A stretch of 64,000 nt of DNA from Alphaproteobacteria bacterium (GTDB lineage: Bacteria; Pseudomonadota; Alphaproteobacteria; Rs-D84), in the NCBI GenBank assembly GCA_015062445.1, contig SUUQ01000001.1, positions 183,424 to 247,423 on the forward strand, given 5' to 3'. This document shows, in pieces, positions 18,065 to 25,829 of the stretch (its first letter is position 1; each line of letters starts with the position of its first letter). A model generated the notes under the pieces. That model was not told the DNA's origin. It was given only the letters and a program-made list of their open reading frames with translations, and made no database searches. The translations under genes and the position numbers were made by a program.

Positions 18065-18238
18065 GTGTGCTGCAAGATAGATTATAATCCGTTTGATTTT
18101 GATTATGATGACAGAACAGGAATGTTTACGTTAAAGGCGGGAAAAAGTGCACCAAATGTTGTCACTGGTGCCAAAGGAGTGGTGTCAGGTGATGTATCCT
18201 TGGCGACTTTTGATGAACAGTGTCAGTTGAAAAATTAA
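18065..18238 (+). CDS. Small acidic ORF in frame behind ybeY-lnt, function unknown
   Basis: 57 codons from a GTG, in the same frame as the end of the ybeY-lnt gene and only four codons after its stop. The product starts VCCKIDYNPFDFDYDD and ends FDEQCQLKN. Composition is protein-like (acidic, Gly/Val stretches, two Cys near the start), but there is no good ribosome binding site. It could be a small protein, a remnant of a degraded gene, or a readthrough extension. A terminator follows six bases after its stop. Confidence 0.35.
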   Translation: MCCKIDYNPFDFDYDDRTGMFTLKAGKSAPNVVTGAKGVVSGDVSLATFDEQCQLKN

Positions 18239-18243
18239 ATCTG

Positions 18244-18271
18244 AATACCGCCGTTTGGCGGTATTTTTTTA
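18244..18271. terminator. Bidirectional terminator between converging genes
   Basis: AATACCGCC / GGCGGTATT stem with a GTTT loop and a T run on the plus strand. It lies between plus-strand ybeY-lnt and the 3' end of the minus-strand RHH_4 gene. Confidence 0.85.
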
Positions 18272-18487
18272 GTGTTCAGATGTGGGTGTTGTCATTTGAT
18301 TCAATATCCAAACACGTACCGCAGATGACAAATTTCTGGTGGTGGGACGCGTGGAATCGATTTCATTTATTATCGATGCAACAGATTTGCCCATGTGATG
18401 GGCCAGGGTACGCAATGCATTGATAAATTCAGGTTCCAGTTTTATACTGGTCTGATGACCCGATAATGATACAGATATTTTCTTCAT
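18269..18487 (-). CDS. Ribbon-helix-helix (RHH_4) DNA-binding protein
   Basis: 72 residues from the ATG at 18487 (KKISVSLSGHQTSIKLEPEF). The pattern of an N-terminal beta strand with SGHQTSIKLEP, then FINALRTLAHHMGKSVASIINEID and a C-terminal LSSAVRVWIL helix, matches the RHH_4 family common in alphaproteobacteria. These small dimers are presumed transcriptional regulators; the target is unknown. It is the last gene of a four-gene minus-strand set starting at 20407. An upstream in-frame ATG at 18520 would add 11 residues and is less likely. Confidence 0.8.
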   Translation of the reverse strand: MKKISVSLSGHQTSIKLEPEFINALRTLAHHMGKSVASIINEIDSTRPTTRNLSSAVRVWILNQMTTPTSEH

Positions 18488-18495
18488 GGTTGTTC

Positions 18496-18930
18496 TTATA
18501 TTTTTCCTGCGATTAAACAATCGGATAATGCACGGTATGGATCATCGTATCGGCGAATCGGTTTTAATGTTAAATTGTCCAGCATATAGCATTGACCAAA
18601 TGCATCAAATGCAAACCAAAATAAATCATTTCGACCGAATATTGTCAGCCCCATCGTTTGTGGTAAATTAACCAGTTCATCATTTATCTGCAATATGCTG
18701 GGGACAGGATAGCGGTCAGAACGATGTATTTCGTTGGGGGCAAAGATATAGCCATTGCCCAATACTATGCCATTGCTGTGCAGGTATAATTCACTGATAA
18801 ACCCTGGTAACATGGCACGACGACGTTGCTGAAGCGATGTGTTGGTTAATGTAATGGCAGATGCACTGGCACCCGAAAAAAGCTGGGCGCCACGGGATTT
18901 AATTGCCAATAAAAATTCATTGCACGTCAT
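18496..18930 (-). CDS. Hypothetical protein, possibly SUKH (SMI1/KNR4)-like
   Basis: 144 residues, no signal peptide. The middle part (about 40-130) has a pattern reminiscent of SUKH-fold proteins: LPGFISELYLHSNGIVLGNGY, then PSILQINDEL, then LTIFGRNDLFWFAFDAFGQCYMLD. SUKH domains often serve as immunity proteins or regulators, but the similarity here is by eye only. It sits between the 166-residue gene and the RHH_4 gene in one minus-strand cluster with 8- to 17-base gaps. Confidence 0.5.
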   Translation of the reverse strand: MTCNEFLLAIKSRGAQLFSGASASAITLTNTSLQQRRRAMLPGFISELYLHSNGIVLGNGYIFAPNEIHRSDRYPVPSILQINDELVNLPQTMGLTIFGRNDLFWFAFDAFGQCYMLDNLTLKPIRRYDDPYRALSDCLIAGKI

Positions 18931-18947
18931 GTTCTGTTCACACCATC

Positions 18948-19448
18948 TTATTCACGACCAGATACCAGTTGGGCACCAATCTGGGCCAGTCTGTCTTCGG
19001 TTGCGTTGCCGCCATCACCACCGGTCGCAGTGTGGGCAGGCAGGTATATCTTTTGTGTTGGGTTGGGCAACCATATGATTTCGTTGCCGTTTTGTTCAAT
19101 TATAAATCTGTCCATGTTATGACTGTGTGGGAATGTCCAGCACATAAACATATTATCTATTTCCAGCTTGCCACCCCAGGTTAATGGAACACGCAAGCGA
19201 AATGATAGGTTGTCGGGAACAGATTGGCCAGTTATAAGGTTCATAAAGTCATCCTGGGGCAGGTTCATAAAAGCCAGGGTTTCAATACTGTCAGTTAATG
19301 ATATCATAAACTGTTTGCACAGTTGTTTGTATTTCTGAAACCAATCAGGTGATACGGGTGTGCGAATGGGGCGAAACTCGGTCAATGGCATGTCTGACAT
19401 GCCCATGTCTGATATTATCTTTTCTGCATTACTGGCGTTCAGGTACAT
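18948..19448 (-). CDS. Hypothetical cytosolic protein
   Basis: 166 residues without signal peptide or membrane segments. Notable patches are FRLRVPLTWGGKLEIDNMFMCWTF, the His-containing PHSHNMDRF and a Gly-rich HTATGGDGGN stretch near the C-terminus. I do not recognise a family. Its ATG overlaps the stop of the upstream 319-residue membrane protein by one base (TAATG), so the two are translationally coupled and probably work together. Confidence 0.6.
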   Translation of the reverse strand: MYLNASNAEKIISDMGMSDMPLTEFRPIRTPVSPDWFQKYKQLCKQFMISLTDSIETLAFMNLPQDDFMNLITGQSVPDNLSFRLRVPLTWGGKLEIDNMFMCWTFPHSHNMDRFIIEQNGNEIIWLPNPTQKIYLPAHTATGGDGGNATEDRLAQIGAQLVSGRE

Positions 19449-20407
19449 TACATTTTCCCCAGATATTCAATTACAGTTGATATATATGACGAAAACGCAT
19501 CAAATTCACCGTCGTCTGTTGCAGGTATCGGTGGATTTGTGTGTTCAGACATATATTTATCTAAAGTTGACGGTGTGTCAAATGTTAATATTTCTGGCGA
19601 TTCGGGGGCCAATGAGTCTGGCGCAGATAATACAAAGCCATGTACGTTTATTATTATGTCGTCCAGGGTGTCGGAAAATACCTGGGTCAGTGTGTCAAGG
19701 GCTGATTGTAATGTGGATGTTTTTATGCCAACCGCACCAATCCATATGGTCTCGCCCGTGCCGATGGCACACAGTGCAGTTTGAAGGCCTGCGATGCGGG
19801 GGGCGGGCTTGGTCACATAACCTGCAGATTCAAAAATTTTATGCAGTTGGTTGTTTTCTGAATTTGGTGCGTTCGCAGCTGTCATGGTTTGGGTGGGCAC
19901 AGTGGGGGTGGAATGTTTCGGTGCGTGTAAAATTGGTGTGACTGCGATATTTAATCGTGGCGGACGTGATAAATTTATTTCGGGTATCTGTTCAGATGTG
20001 GGAACAGCAGCATTTGTTGTTGCCGCAGGAGCAGCCACCGTTGAGGCAGACGGCATATTCTGTGCAGGGGTGGATGCCGCAGGGACACCCGGGGCAAGTG
20101 TCGCACGGGCAGTGGTTTGGTTCCCCGGGGAATTTGTTATGTCCCGTCTTGGAATTGATATTTTACGAATACGGGGACGCAACAGCAGGTATAACACGTA
20201 TATTATGACAAATACTGCAATTACCATGGATATGTAAAATGATGGTTGAATTGGTGTTTGGGCCGCCTGCATGTATGCCAGGTGTTTCCAATGGGCGCCA
20301 GAAAATATGTTAAAACCATATTGGCTGTTGAACCAAAAGCATGACCCCAAGGCCGATATTAGTAACCACAGTGTGGCAAGTAAAATATTGTTTATTTTGT
20401 CTGTCAT
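19448..20407 (-). CDS. Inner-membrane protein with a disordered linker, function unknown
   Basis: 319 residues from the ATG at 20407. Two membrane helices (about 7-26 and 56-77) enclose a short periplasmic loop. A basic stretch (RPRIRKISIPRRD) then leads into a long Ala/Pro/Thr-rich, likely disordered linker (about 95-180). A C-terminal cytosolic domain (about 195-319) contains IGTGETIWIGAVGI. The layout is that of a membrane anchor presenting a soluble domain on a tether. First gene of the four-gene minus-strand cluster. Confidence 0.65.
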   Translation of the reverse strand: MTDKINNILLATLWLLISALGSCFWFNSQYGFNIFSGAHWKHLAYMQAAQTPIQPSFYISMVIAVFVIIYVLYLLLRPRIRKISIPRRDITNSPGNQTTARATLAPGVPAASTPAQNMPSASTVAAPAATTNAAVPTSEQIPEINLSRPPRLNIAVTPILHAPKHSTPTVPTQTMTAANAPNSENNQLHKIFESAGYVTKPAPRIAGLQTALCAIGTGETIWIGAVGIKTSTLQSALDTLTQVFSDTLDDIIINVHGFVLSAPDSLAPESPEILTFDTPSTLDKYMSEHTNPPIPATDDGEFDAFSSYISTVIEYLGKM

Positions 20408-20451
20408 TACGTTTTTAATTGTATCATATTTGTGATAAAGTAAAAAGTATA

Positions 20452-21126
20452 ATGATTGAACAAAATATTGTTTTTGATGATTTTGGACCGTATGCGGCAC
20501 TGTGGTGCGGAACAGATGTAGAGCCAGGTGACCTGGCACGGGCGGTGGATTTCGCAATTAATCAAAATATGGATATGGTTTCGGTCGCACCACAATGTGT
20601 AAAATTGATATGGCCATGGCTGGAAAAATCAAAGGTTAAGATTTTATCCAGGTTCTATGTGATGGATAAAAAAATCACAGAACAAAAGATTTCTGATATC
20701 ACAATTAATATTAATAGTGTCTTGAAAAATGGTGCAGATGGGGCACAAATTTTTATGCGATATCAAAGTGTTGCAGACTTGGTCGAACAGGTGCATGTTG
20801 TAAAAGATGATTTGTTCTTTAATAAAGATTTGATAATCGGACTGGATATCGCAGATGTTGGACCATATGATTGGAATGATTTGTTCCAAAATCTGCGTAA
20901 AGTTAATGCGGCAGCATTGACACTGGTTATGACCCAGGATTTAAAAGATAAATCTGATTTCCCAGGTCGGGTGTATGGTATGTTAAACGCATGGACAAGT
21001 GAAAATAAATTTGACCTGCATTTCGTAGTTGGAAATAATCCGTTCCGAATCGAACAAGTGATGCGTATAACGAAATTGATACAACCACAACTGTTGGAAA
21101 ATATGCGGTTCTTTGTTAATCACTGA
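20452..21126 (+). CDS. Hypothetical protein, possibly TIM-barrel-like
   Basis: 224 residues from ATG 20452. The succession of short hydrophobic strands and helices (MDMVSVAPQCVKLIWPWLEKSKVKI..., GLDIADVGPYD, AAALTLVMTQDL, FDLHFVVGNNPF) resembles an alpha/beta barrel, but no catalytic motif is recognised. No Shine-Dalgarno is visible, and a -10-like TAAAGT ends ten bases upstream of the start. Its 3' end overlaps the convergent trmB gene by seven bases. Confidence 0.55.
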   Translation: MIEQNIVFDDFGPYAALWCGTDVEPGDLARAVDFAINQNMDMVSVAPQCVKLIWPWLEKSKVKILSRFYVMDKKITEQKISDITININSVLKNGADGAQIFMRYQSVADLVEQVHVVKDDLFFNKDLIIGLDIADVGPYDWNDLFQNLRKVNAAALTLVMTQDLKDKSDFPGRVYGMLNAWTSENKFDLHFVVGNNPFRIEQVMRITKLIQPQLLENMRFFVNH

Positions 21127-21743
21127 TTTCGTAAAATTAAATAGCGGGGCGATTCGGTGCCGGCTTTGTTTTTGTGCTGATAACGTGTTTGAATAATTTC
21201 CATGTCTGGGATTGTGGCAGACAGTGATGTGGATTTTGTCTGTTCCAGTATCCAATCAAAATATTCCCAGTGGTCGGTGCCAATGATGATTTCGCCGTTG
21301 TCGGTCAAGTATTTTGATAGGGTGTTCAAGAAATCTGCAGACAGCAGACGGCGTTTTTCATGGCGGCTTTTCGGCCAGGGGTCAGGGTGCAATACCCATA
21401 TTTGTTCAAATTTCGAATCTGTATCCCGCAGAAAATCACGCACGTCATCCGCCCAAATACGAATGCCAATATATTCGTCCATAACCCGATTCGTTTTTTC
21501 GTCTGTTATGGCGGACAGCAGGGAAGCGACCCCATTCATAAATGGTTCTGCACCAATAATGATTTTGCCTGGGTTATTGCGTGCCAGGTCGCGTACGTGT
21601 TCGCCCGCACCAAAGCCAATTTCCAAAATATCGCCATGCGTGGGTTTCAGGGTGGGCAACAGGTTATCAATCAGTGCTGACTGACGTGCAGATAATTTTT
21701 TGCCGTGACGGCGACCAAATGTTCTTATTTCTTGTTTTTCCAT
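21120..21743 (-). CDS. trmB: tRNA (guanine-N7)-methyltransferase TrmB
   Basis: 207 residues. Starts with RTFGRRHGKKLS, then the SAM-binding motif ILEIGFGAGEH (about 39-49), the acidic motif IGAEPFMNGV and the TrmB signature VLHPDPWPKSRHEKRRL (about 117-133). It methylates G46 of tRNAs to m7G. The gene has a promoter on the minus strand with only six bases between the -10 box and the ATG, so the mRNA should be leaderless. It is convergent with the upstream 224-residue gene and divergent from gltX. Confidence 0.95.
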   Translation of the reverse strand: MEKQEIRTFGRRHGKKLSARQSALIDNLLPTLKPTHGDILEIGFGAGEHVRDLARNNPGKIIIGAEPFMNGVASLLSAITDEKTNRVMDEYIGIRIWADDVRDFLRDTDSKFEQIWVLHPDPWPKSRHEKRRLLSADFLNTLSKYLTDNGEIIIGTDHWEYFDWILEQTKSTSLSATIPDMEIIQTRYQHKNKAGTESPRYLILRNQ

Positions 21744-21749
21744 GTTTTT

Positions 21750-21778
21750 AGTATAGAATTGAGTTAGCTAAAACACAA
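21750..21778 (-). promoter_or_regulatory. Predicted leaderless promoter of trmB
   Basis: On the minus strand, TTGTGT (21778-21773) and TATACT (21755-21750) are separated by 17 bases. The ATG at 21743 follows six bases after the -10 box, so transcription would begin at or next to the start codon. Confidence 0.65.
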
Positions 21779-21789
21779 GGAATATATAG

Positions 21790-23376
21790 ATGAGAAATGG
21801 TTTATCAAAAGATTTAATTGCACGGGTTTTGGGCGGGGCACCAAAGTATACAATCGCAGAGTTGGAAGAAAAATTCCCAGCACGCAATCTGGCAGAGGGT
21901 GCAATGGTGACGCGTGTCGCCCCCAGTCCAACGGGATTTATGCATCTGGGAACGTTGTATCAAATGATGATTGCAAAAAAATTGGCCCAGCAATCGAACG
22001 GGGTCTTTATGTTGCGAATCGAAGATACAGATACAAAACGTGAAGTCCAGGGGGCGGTTGATGTTATCTTGAAATGTGCAGATGCATTTGGTTTGCACCC
22101 AGACGAAGGACCAACGTATGGTGGCGATTATGGTTCGTACTATCAATCAGAACGTAAAGAGATTTATCACAGTGTTGTGGCAGAATTGCTGGAACGTGGG
22201 TTGGCATATCCGTGCTTTTTATCTGCCGAAGAAATGGAAGAGATTCGAAACCGCCAAAAAGCCGCAGGTTGGGCAACGGGCATCTATGGTGAATGGGCGC
22301 GGGATCGGGATTTGACCGAATCGGAAATCACAGAACGTTTGGATTCGGGATTGGTGCCTTCGATTCGTTTGTATTCAATGGGAAATAAAGATAATAAGGT
22401 TTTCTATAACGATAAAGTGCGTGGGCGATTGGCATTGCCGGAAAATGAAGAAGATATCGTTCTAATCAAATCAAATGATGGGTTGCCAACATATCATTTC
22501 GCACATTTGTGTGATGACCATTTTATGCGGACGACATTGGTACAACGTGGTGAAGAATGGTTGTCTTCGTTAAATCTGCATTTGCAATTGTTCCGTATGA
22601 TGGGATGGCAAAATCCTGAATACATTCACGTTGCAACAATAAACAAGCTAGACGAACAGACGGGAAATTCACGTAAACTGTCAAAACGTACAGACCCCGA
22701 AGCAAATACAATGCATTATTTAACAGCAGGTTGGCCGATTGAGGCAGTGTTAAACTATCTGTATAATATTGTGGCATCTGGGTTCGAAGAAGAAAAAAAT
22801 AAAAAGCCAGATACAACAATTTGGAACTATCCATTACGGGTGAAAAAAATCCCAACCAGCAGTGCACTGTTTAATACGGATAAACTGGAATGGTGGGCCA
22901 AAGAGTTCATTGGTTCGTTGCCGGTGCCGGAATTGGTTAGTCGTGTTGTGCGCTGGGCCAATGAATATGGTACGGAAACGAATCGGATGCAGGTCGCAGA
23001 TGTAGATTACCTGACAGGTGTTCTGGGGATTGAACGTGATAATCCAAAACGTGTACGCAAAGACTTTATCACATGGTCCCAGACGTTGGAAAATGTTGCA
23101 TTTTTCTGGGATGAATTGTTTGTGCCAAGTGCTGAATATGAATTTAACAAGGATGCTTTGCGTGCGTTCTTGGAAACGTATGACGAATCGGATGATAAGG
23201 ACACCTGGTGGGCAAAAATTGTTGCGGTTGCCGAATCGCTGGGGGTTAAAAATGGTGATGTGGCAATGAATTTGCGTGTGGCTTTGTCGGGGCGCACAAA
23301 TACACCAGACCTGTATTCAATTATGTCGGTTATGGGCGGTGAACGCGTAATACAAAGGGTAAAAAATGCAATTTAA
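21790..23376 (+). CDS. gltX: Glutamyl-tRNA synthetase
   Basis: 528 residues. The class I signature appears as APSPTGFMHLGT (HIGH motif) and the KMSKS loop as SRKLSKRTD. RIEDTDTKRE and the GLHPDEGP segment are typical of GluRS. A C-terminal anticodon-binding domain follows. Because gatC, gatA and gatB are also in this window, GltX may be non-discriminating and charge tRNA-Gln with Glu for GatCAB to amidate; that depends on whether glnS exists elsewhere. The start follows AAGGA. Its end overlaps the next gene by 11 bases. Confidence 0.96.
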   Translation: MRNGLSKDLIARVLGGAPKYTIAELEEKFPARNLAEGAMVTRVAPSPTGFMHLGTLYQMMIAKKLAQQSNGVFMLRIEDTDTKREVQGAVDVILKCADAFGLHPDEGPTYGGDYGSYYQSERKEIYHSVVAELLERGLAYPCFLSAEEMEEIRNRQKAAGWATGIYGEWARDRDLTESEITERLDSGLVPSIRLYSMGNKDNKVFYNDKVRGRLALPENEEDIVLIKSNDGLPTYHFAHLCDDHFMRTTLVQRGEEWLSSLNLHLQLFRMMGWQNPEYIHVATINKLDEQTGNSRKLSKRTDPEANTMHYLTAGWPIEAVLNYLYNIVASGFEEEKNKKPDTTIWNYPLRVKKIPTSSALFNTDKLEWWAKEFIGSLPVPELVSRVVRWANEYGTETNRMQVADVDYLTGVLGIERDNPKRVRKDFITWSQTLENVAFFWDELFVPSAEYEFNKDALRAFLETYDESDDKDTWWAKIVAVAESLGVKNGDVAMNLRVALSGRTNTPDLYSIMSVMGGERVIQRVKNAI

Positions 23377-24100
23377 ACCAAATTATGATTTGATACAGGC
23401 CTGGGAAGATGCGGATAGGGCGTTTTCTGACCTGTATCATGCACCGTATGTTGCGATATTTGAACGTGATGGCAAGATATTGGTGTATATGTGTGATAAA
23501 CACGATGCAAATATATCTTTTGATATGGTTGATGCGTGTTTTGAAAAATTTGGGTTGGGCCGACCTGATGTTTTGTTGACCGAATTTTCAAATTCGGGGT
23601 GTGAAATGACACCAAGGCAGTTTCAAGTCAATACGTTGGCATATGCAGCAGGCGTAGCAGCAAAGCACGATATCCCAGTTGTGTTGGCAGATTTGTCAGA
23701 TAAACAAATGTTGGAAGTACTGCACAGACAATATCCAACACGTAAATTTACTGAAAAAGACTTGGGCAGATTTTTGTGTGGTCCGATGCGTTCCCGCGGC
23801 GAAGATGGTGAAATGGGAATCGCAATAAATATGTTTGGACGTGATAGATTTATGCTGGATAATATTGCTGCGGCATTGAATAAATATAATGTGGTGTTTG
23901 CAATATTTGGTTCGGGGCATTATGAACAGCAACGATTGGCTTTGATAGATATGTTGGGGGAACCAAAATATATTACTAAAATTCCCAACATGCGTGGCGA
24001 GTTTGATTCAAAGAATATAAAAGAAGAAAAATTAGTTGATTTTAAGATAGGAGAAACAGTATATGACACAGTCAAAGCGGGCCAGAATCAAGGCCGTTAA
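23366..24100 (+). CDS. TraB/TIKI-like domain protein (putative)
   Basis: 244 residues, apparently cytosolic. It has DVLLTEFSNSG after about 70 residues, then a helical stretch with IPVVLADLSDKQMLEVL, and near the C-terminus VVFAIFGSGHYEQQRLALIDMLG. The last resembles the GxxH motif at the end of TraB/PrgY/TIKI-type domains, which bind metal and in some members cleave peptides. The assignment is by motif only. It overlaps gltX by 11 bases and the downstream hemolysin III gene by 38 bases, so the three genes are likely one operon. Confidence 0.55.
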   Translation: MQFKPNYDLIQAWEDADRAFSDLYHAPYVAIFERDGKILVYMCDKHDANISFDMVDACFEKFGLGRPDVLLTEFSNSGCEMTPRQFQVNTLAYAAGVAAKHDIPVVLADLSDKQMLEVLHRQYPTRKFTEKDLGRFLCGPMRSRGEDGEMGIAINMFGRDRFMLDNIAAALNKYNVVFAIFGSGHYEQQRLALIDMLGEPKYITKIPNMRGEFDSKNIKEEKLVDFKIGETVYDTVKAGQNQGR

Positions 24101-24800
24101 AAAAGATGAACATGGTTCAAGATTATTAAAAGTTCTGCGGGCAACGGGGTTGTTTCGCTGGGAAAAGCCCAGTACGCATGCAGAAGAGGTGGTAAATATT
24201 CTGACACATGGGATTGGTATTGGACTGGCCATTGCGGCATTAACACTGTTGGTCGTGTTTGCAGGGATAAAAGGCGATGCATGGGCGATTGTGTCGTGTG
24301 CAATCTTTGGTGTGACGATGATAACGTTGTATTTCGGGTCCACAATGTGTCATGCAACAATTGGAAAAAAGCACGAATGCTTTTTCGAGGTCTGGGACAG
24401 TGTTGCAATCTATGCATTGATTGCGGGGACCTATACGCCGTTTTTATTGGTGAATCTGCGGGGGCTGGTTGGGTGGATTGTGTTTGGAATTCTGTGGGGG
24501 ATTGTGCTGTTCGGGTCGTATATGAAAATCCGTAATCCAAAGCAGCAGCCAAAATGGATGGTTGGATTGTACGTTGCAATGGGGTGGACACTGTTGTTCA
24601 TATTGCCGGCGATGATTCGCAGTATTCCAGAACGTGGATTGTGGTTTATTCTGGCCGGTGGTTTGGCATATACCATTGGGGTTATATTCTATCTGTGGCG
24701 GCGGATGAAGTTTTCGCATGCTGTTTGGCACCTGTTTGTAATCGGGGGCAGTGTGTGTTTCTTTTTCGCCGTGCTGTTTGGGTGTATTTTGGATTTGTGA
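24063..24800 (+). CDS. Hemolysin III / YqfA (PAQR-type) membrane protein
   Basis: 245 residues with a basic N-terminal tail and seven predicted membrane helices. The family metal-site pattern is present: EEVVNILTHGIG in helix 1, FGSTMCHA (Ser, His) in helix 2-3, WDSVAIYALIAGTYTPF (Asp) and the C-terminal SHAVWHLFVIGGS (two His). These proteins are related to eukaryotic adiponectin receptors and are thought to be Zn-dependent membrane hydrolases; the hemolysin name is historical. The ATG at 24063 follows GGAG and overlaps the previous gene by 38 bases. Confidence 0.92.
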   Translation: MTQSKRARIKAVKKDEHGSRLLKVLRATGLFRWEKPSTHAEEVVNILTHGIGIGLAIAALTLLVVFAGIKGDAWAIVSCAIFGVTMITLYFGSTMCHATIGKKHECFFEVWDSVAIYALIAGTYTPFLLVNLRGLVGWIVFGILWGIVLFGSYMKIRNPKQQPKWMVGLYVAMGWTLLFILPAMIRSIPERGLWFILAGGLAYTIGVIFYLWRRMKFSHAVWHLFVIGGSVCFFFAVLFGCILDL

Positions 24801-24809
24801 GGTTGCGTT

Positions 24810-25148
24810 ATGCCGTACGAATGTAAATATAAAAAGAATATTTTGAGTGTAGAAAAAGCGTCTGAGTTGCCAAAAGATTTGCGCTGTGATTGCTGTGATG
24901 AACGGTGTCAATTGTCTGTGCGTTTAGAGGTTGACGGCAATTATAATCGCAAGGAAGGTGTGCAGGTTTTGTATGCTAGGCCAGGGTTGTTTGTTGGAGA
25001 TAAAAAAATAATGGGGACTGATTATTTGGGGTACAGTATATATCGGTCTGTGAATTGTACAACATATACATTTAACTGGGCGGATGATGCGTATAACAGG
25101 GCGTTGGCATATTGTCGTAAGACTTGTAAACACAGCAAGATTCGGTAA
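24810..25148 (+). CDS. Cysteine-rich hypothetical protein
   Basis: 112 residues with no signal peptide and eight Cys: one near the N-terminus, DLRCDCCDERCQ in the middle, and singles in VNCTTY, AYCRKTCKH. The CxCC...C cluster and the C-terminal CxxxC could bind metal, but no family is recognised. GAGG precedes the ATG. The gene's stop codon is the first base triplet of the left palindromic repeat copy, so the original 3' end may have been altered by the insertion. Confidence 0.6.
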   Translation: MPYECKYKKNILSVEKASELPKDLRCDCCDERCQLSVRLEVDGNYNRKEGVQVLYARPGLFVGDKKIMGTDYLGYSIYRSVNCTTYTFNWADDAYNRALAYCRKTCKHSKIR

Positions 25149-25283
25149 TGCGGAATGCATAGACTGGATTGCCACGGCTGCGCCTCGCAATGACAAAAGA
25201 GCTTAATTTTCTAGAAACTTAAAAACTTTTGTCATCGCGAGGGAGTGTAGACGACCGTGGCGATCCAGTAAATATAATCAAAT
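25146..25283. repeat. 138-bp palindromic repeat, left copy
   Basis: The ends form a long imperfect inverted repeat: ACTGGATTGCCACGG near the left end pairs with CCGTGGCGATCCAGT at the right, and CTCGCAATGACAAAAG with CTTTTGTCATCGCGAG nearer the centre, leaving an AT-rich middle. It differs from the right copy (25590-25727) at about four positions. It begins exactly at the TAA of the preceding gene. Its right end contains TATAAT (25273-25278) five bases before the GIY-YIG start codon, so it probably supplies the promoter for that gene. Confidence 0.92.
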
Positions 25284-25592
25284 ATGAAAGAATATAAATT
25301 TTATGTTTATATGATGTTTAATCGGCGCAATGGTGCGGTGTACACTGGTGTGACAAATGATATTGTTAAACGTGTTTGGGAACATAAGAAGAAGGTTAAT
25401 CCCGATTCGTTTTCTGCACGATATAATTGTGATAAGTTGGGATACTGGGAAGATTTTCAATATGTGAATGATGCACTAGAACGTGAAAAGCATATCAAGG
25501 CACAATCACGAAAGTATAAGTTAAATTTAATTGAAAGCATAAATCCAGATTGGCTGGATTTAAGTGCGCAAGATATGTTTTGGATGCGATAA
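25284..25592 (+). CDS. GIY-YIG endonuclease (small, single-domain)
   Basis: 102 residues. The GIY-YIG core is FYVYMMFNRRNGAVYTGVTNDIVKRVWEHK (about 6-35) with the two Tyr segments and the catalytic Arg. The downstream metal-binding Glu is in ALEREKHIKAQSRKYKLNLI, and the family end NPDWLDLS follows. This small family is common and often multi-copy in alphaproteobacteria; its substrate is not established. The gene lies exactly between two direct copies of a 138-bp palindromic repeat, and there is no Shine-Dalgarno. The TATAAT in the left repeat would start the mRNA at the ATG. This arrangement suggests the nuclease and the repeat move or spread together. Confidence 0.9.
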   Translation: MKEYKFYVYMMFNRRNGAVYTGVTNDIVKRVWEHKKKVNPDSFSARYNCDKLGYWEDFQYVNDALEREKHIKAQSRKYKLNLIESINPDWLDLSAQDMFWMR

Positions 25593-25727
25593 TGCGGAAT
25601 GCATAGACTGGATTGCCACGGCTGCGCCTCGCAATGACAAAAGAGCTTAATTTTCTATAAACTTAAAAACTTTTGTCATCGCGAGGGAGTGTGAACGACC
25701 GTGGCGATCCAGTAAATAGAATCAAAT
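25590..25727. repeat. 138-bp palindromic repeat, right copy
   Basis: A near-identical direct copy of 25146-25283 with the same inverted-repeat ends. It begins exactly at the TAA of the GIY-YIG gene, just as the left copy begins at the TAA of the Cys-rich gene. The -10-like TATAAT of the left copy is TAGAAT here. Confidence 0.92.
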
Positions 25728-25772
25728 TTATATCTCTTGATTTTTTTGCTGCAAAGGAATAACATATTGGAC

Positions 25773-25829
25773 ATGAATTTGTTTAAGTCTTTCTTTACAA
25801 CAACTACTACAACCCCGTTGGGGGTGTAA
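25773..25829 (+). CDS. thrS leader peptide with six consecutive Thr codons
   Basis: An 18-codon ORF, MNLFKSFFTTTTTTPLGV, starting at ATG 25773 with AAAGGA about twelve bases upstream and ending 89 bases before the thrS start. The six Thr codons use ACA, ACT and ACC. A run of the cognate amino acid just before a threonyl-tRNA synthetase gene is the hallmark of a leader peptide for attenuation: ribosomes stall when charged tRNA-Thr is low and change the folding of downstream RNA. A CCCC-GTT-GGGG hairpin lies within its last codons. Confidence 0.8.
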   Translation: MNLFKSFFTTTTTTPLGV

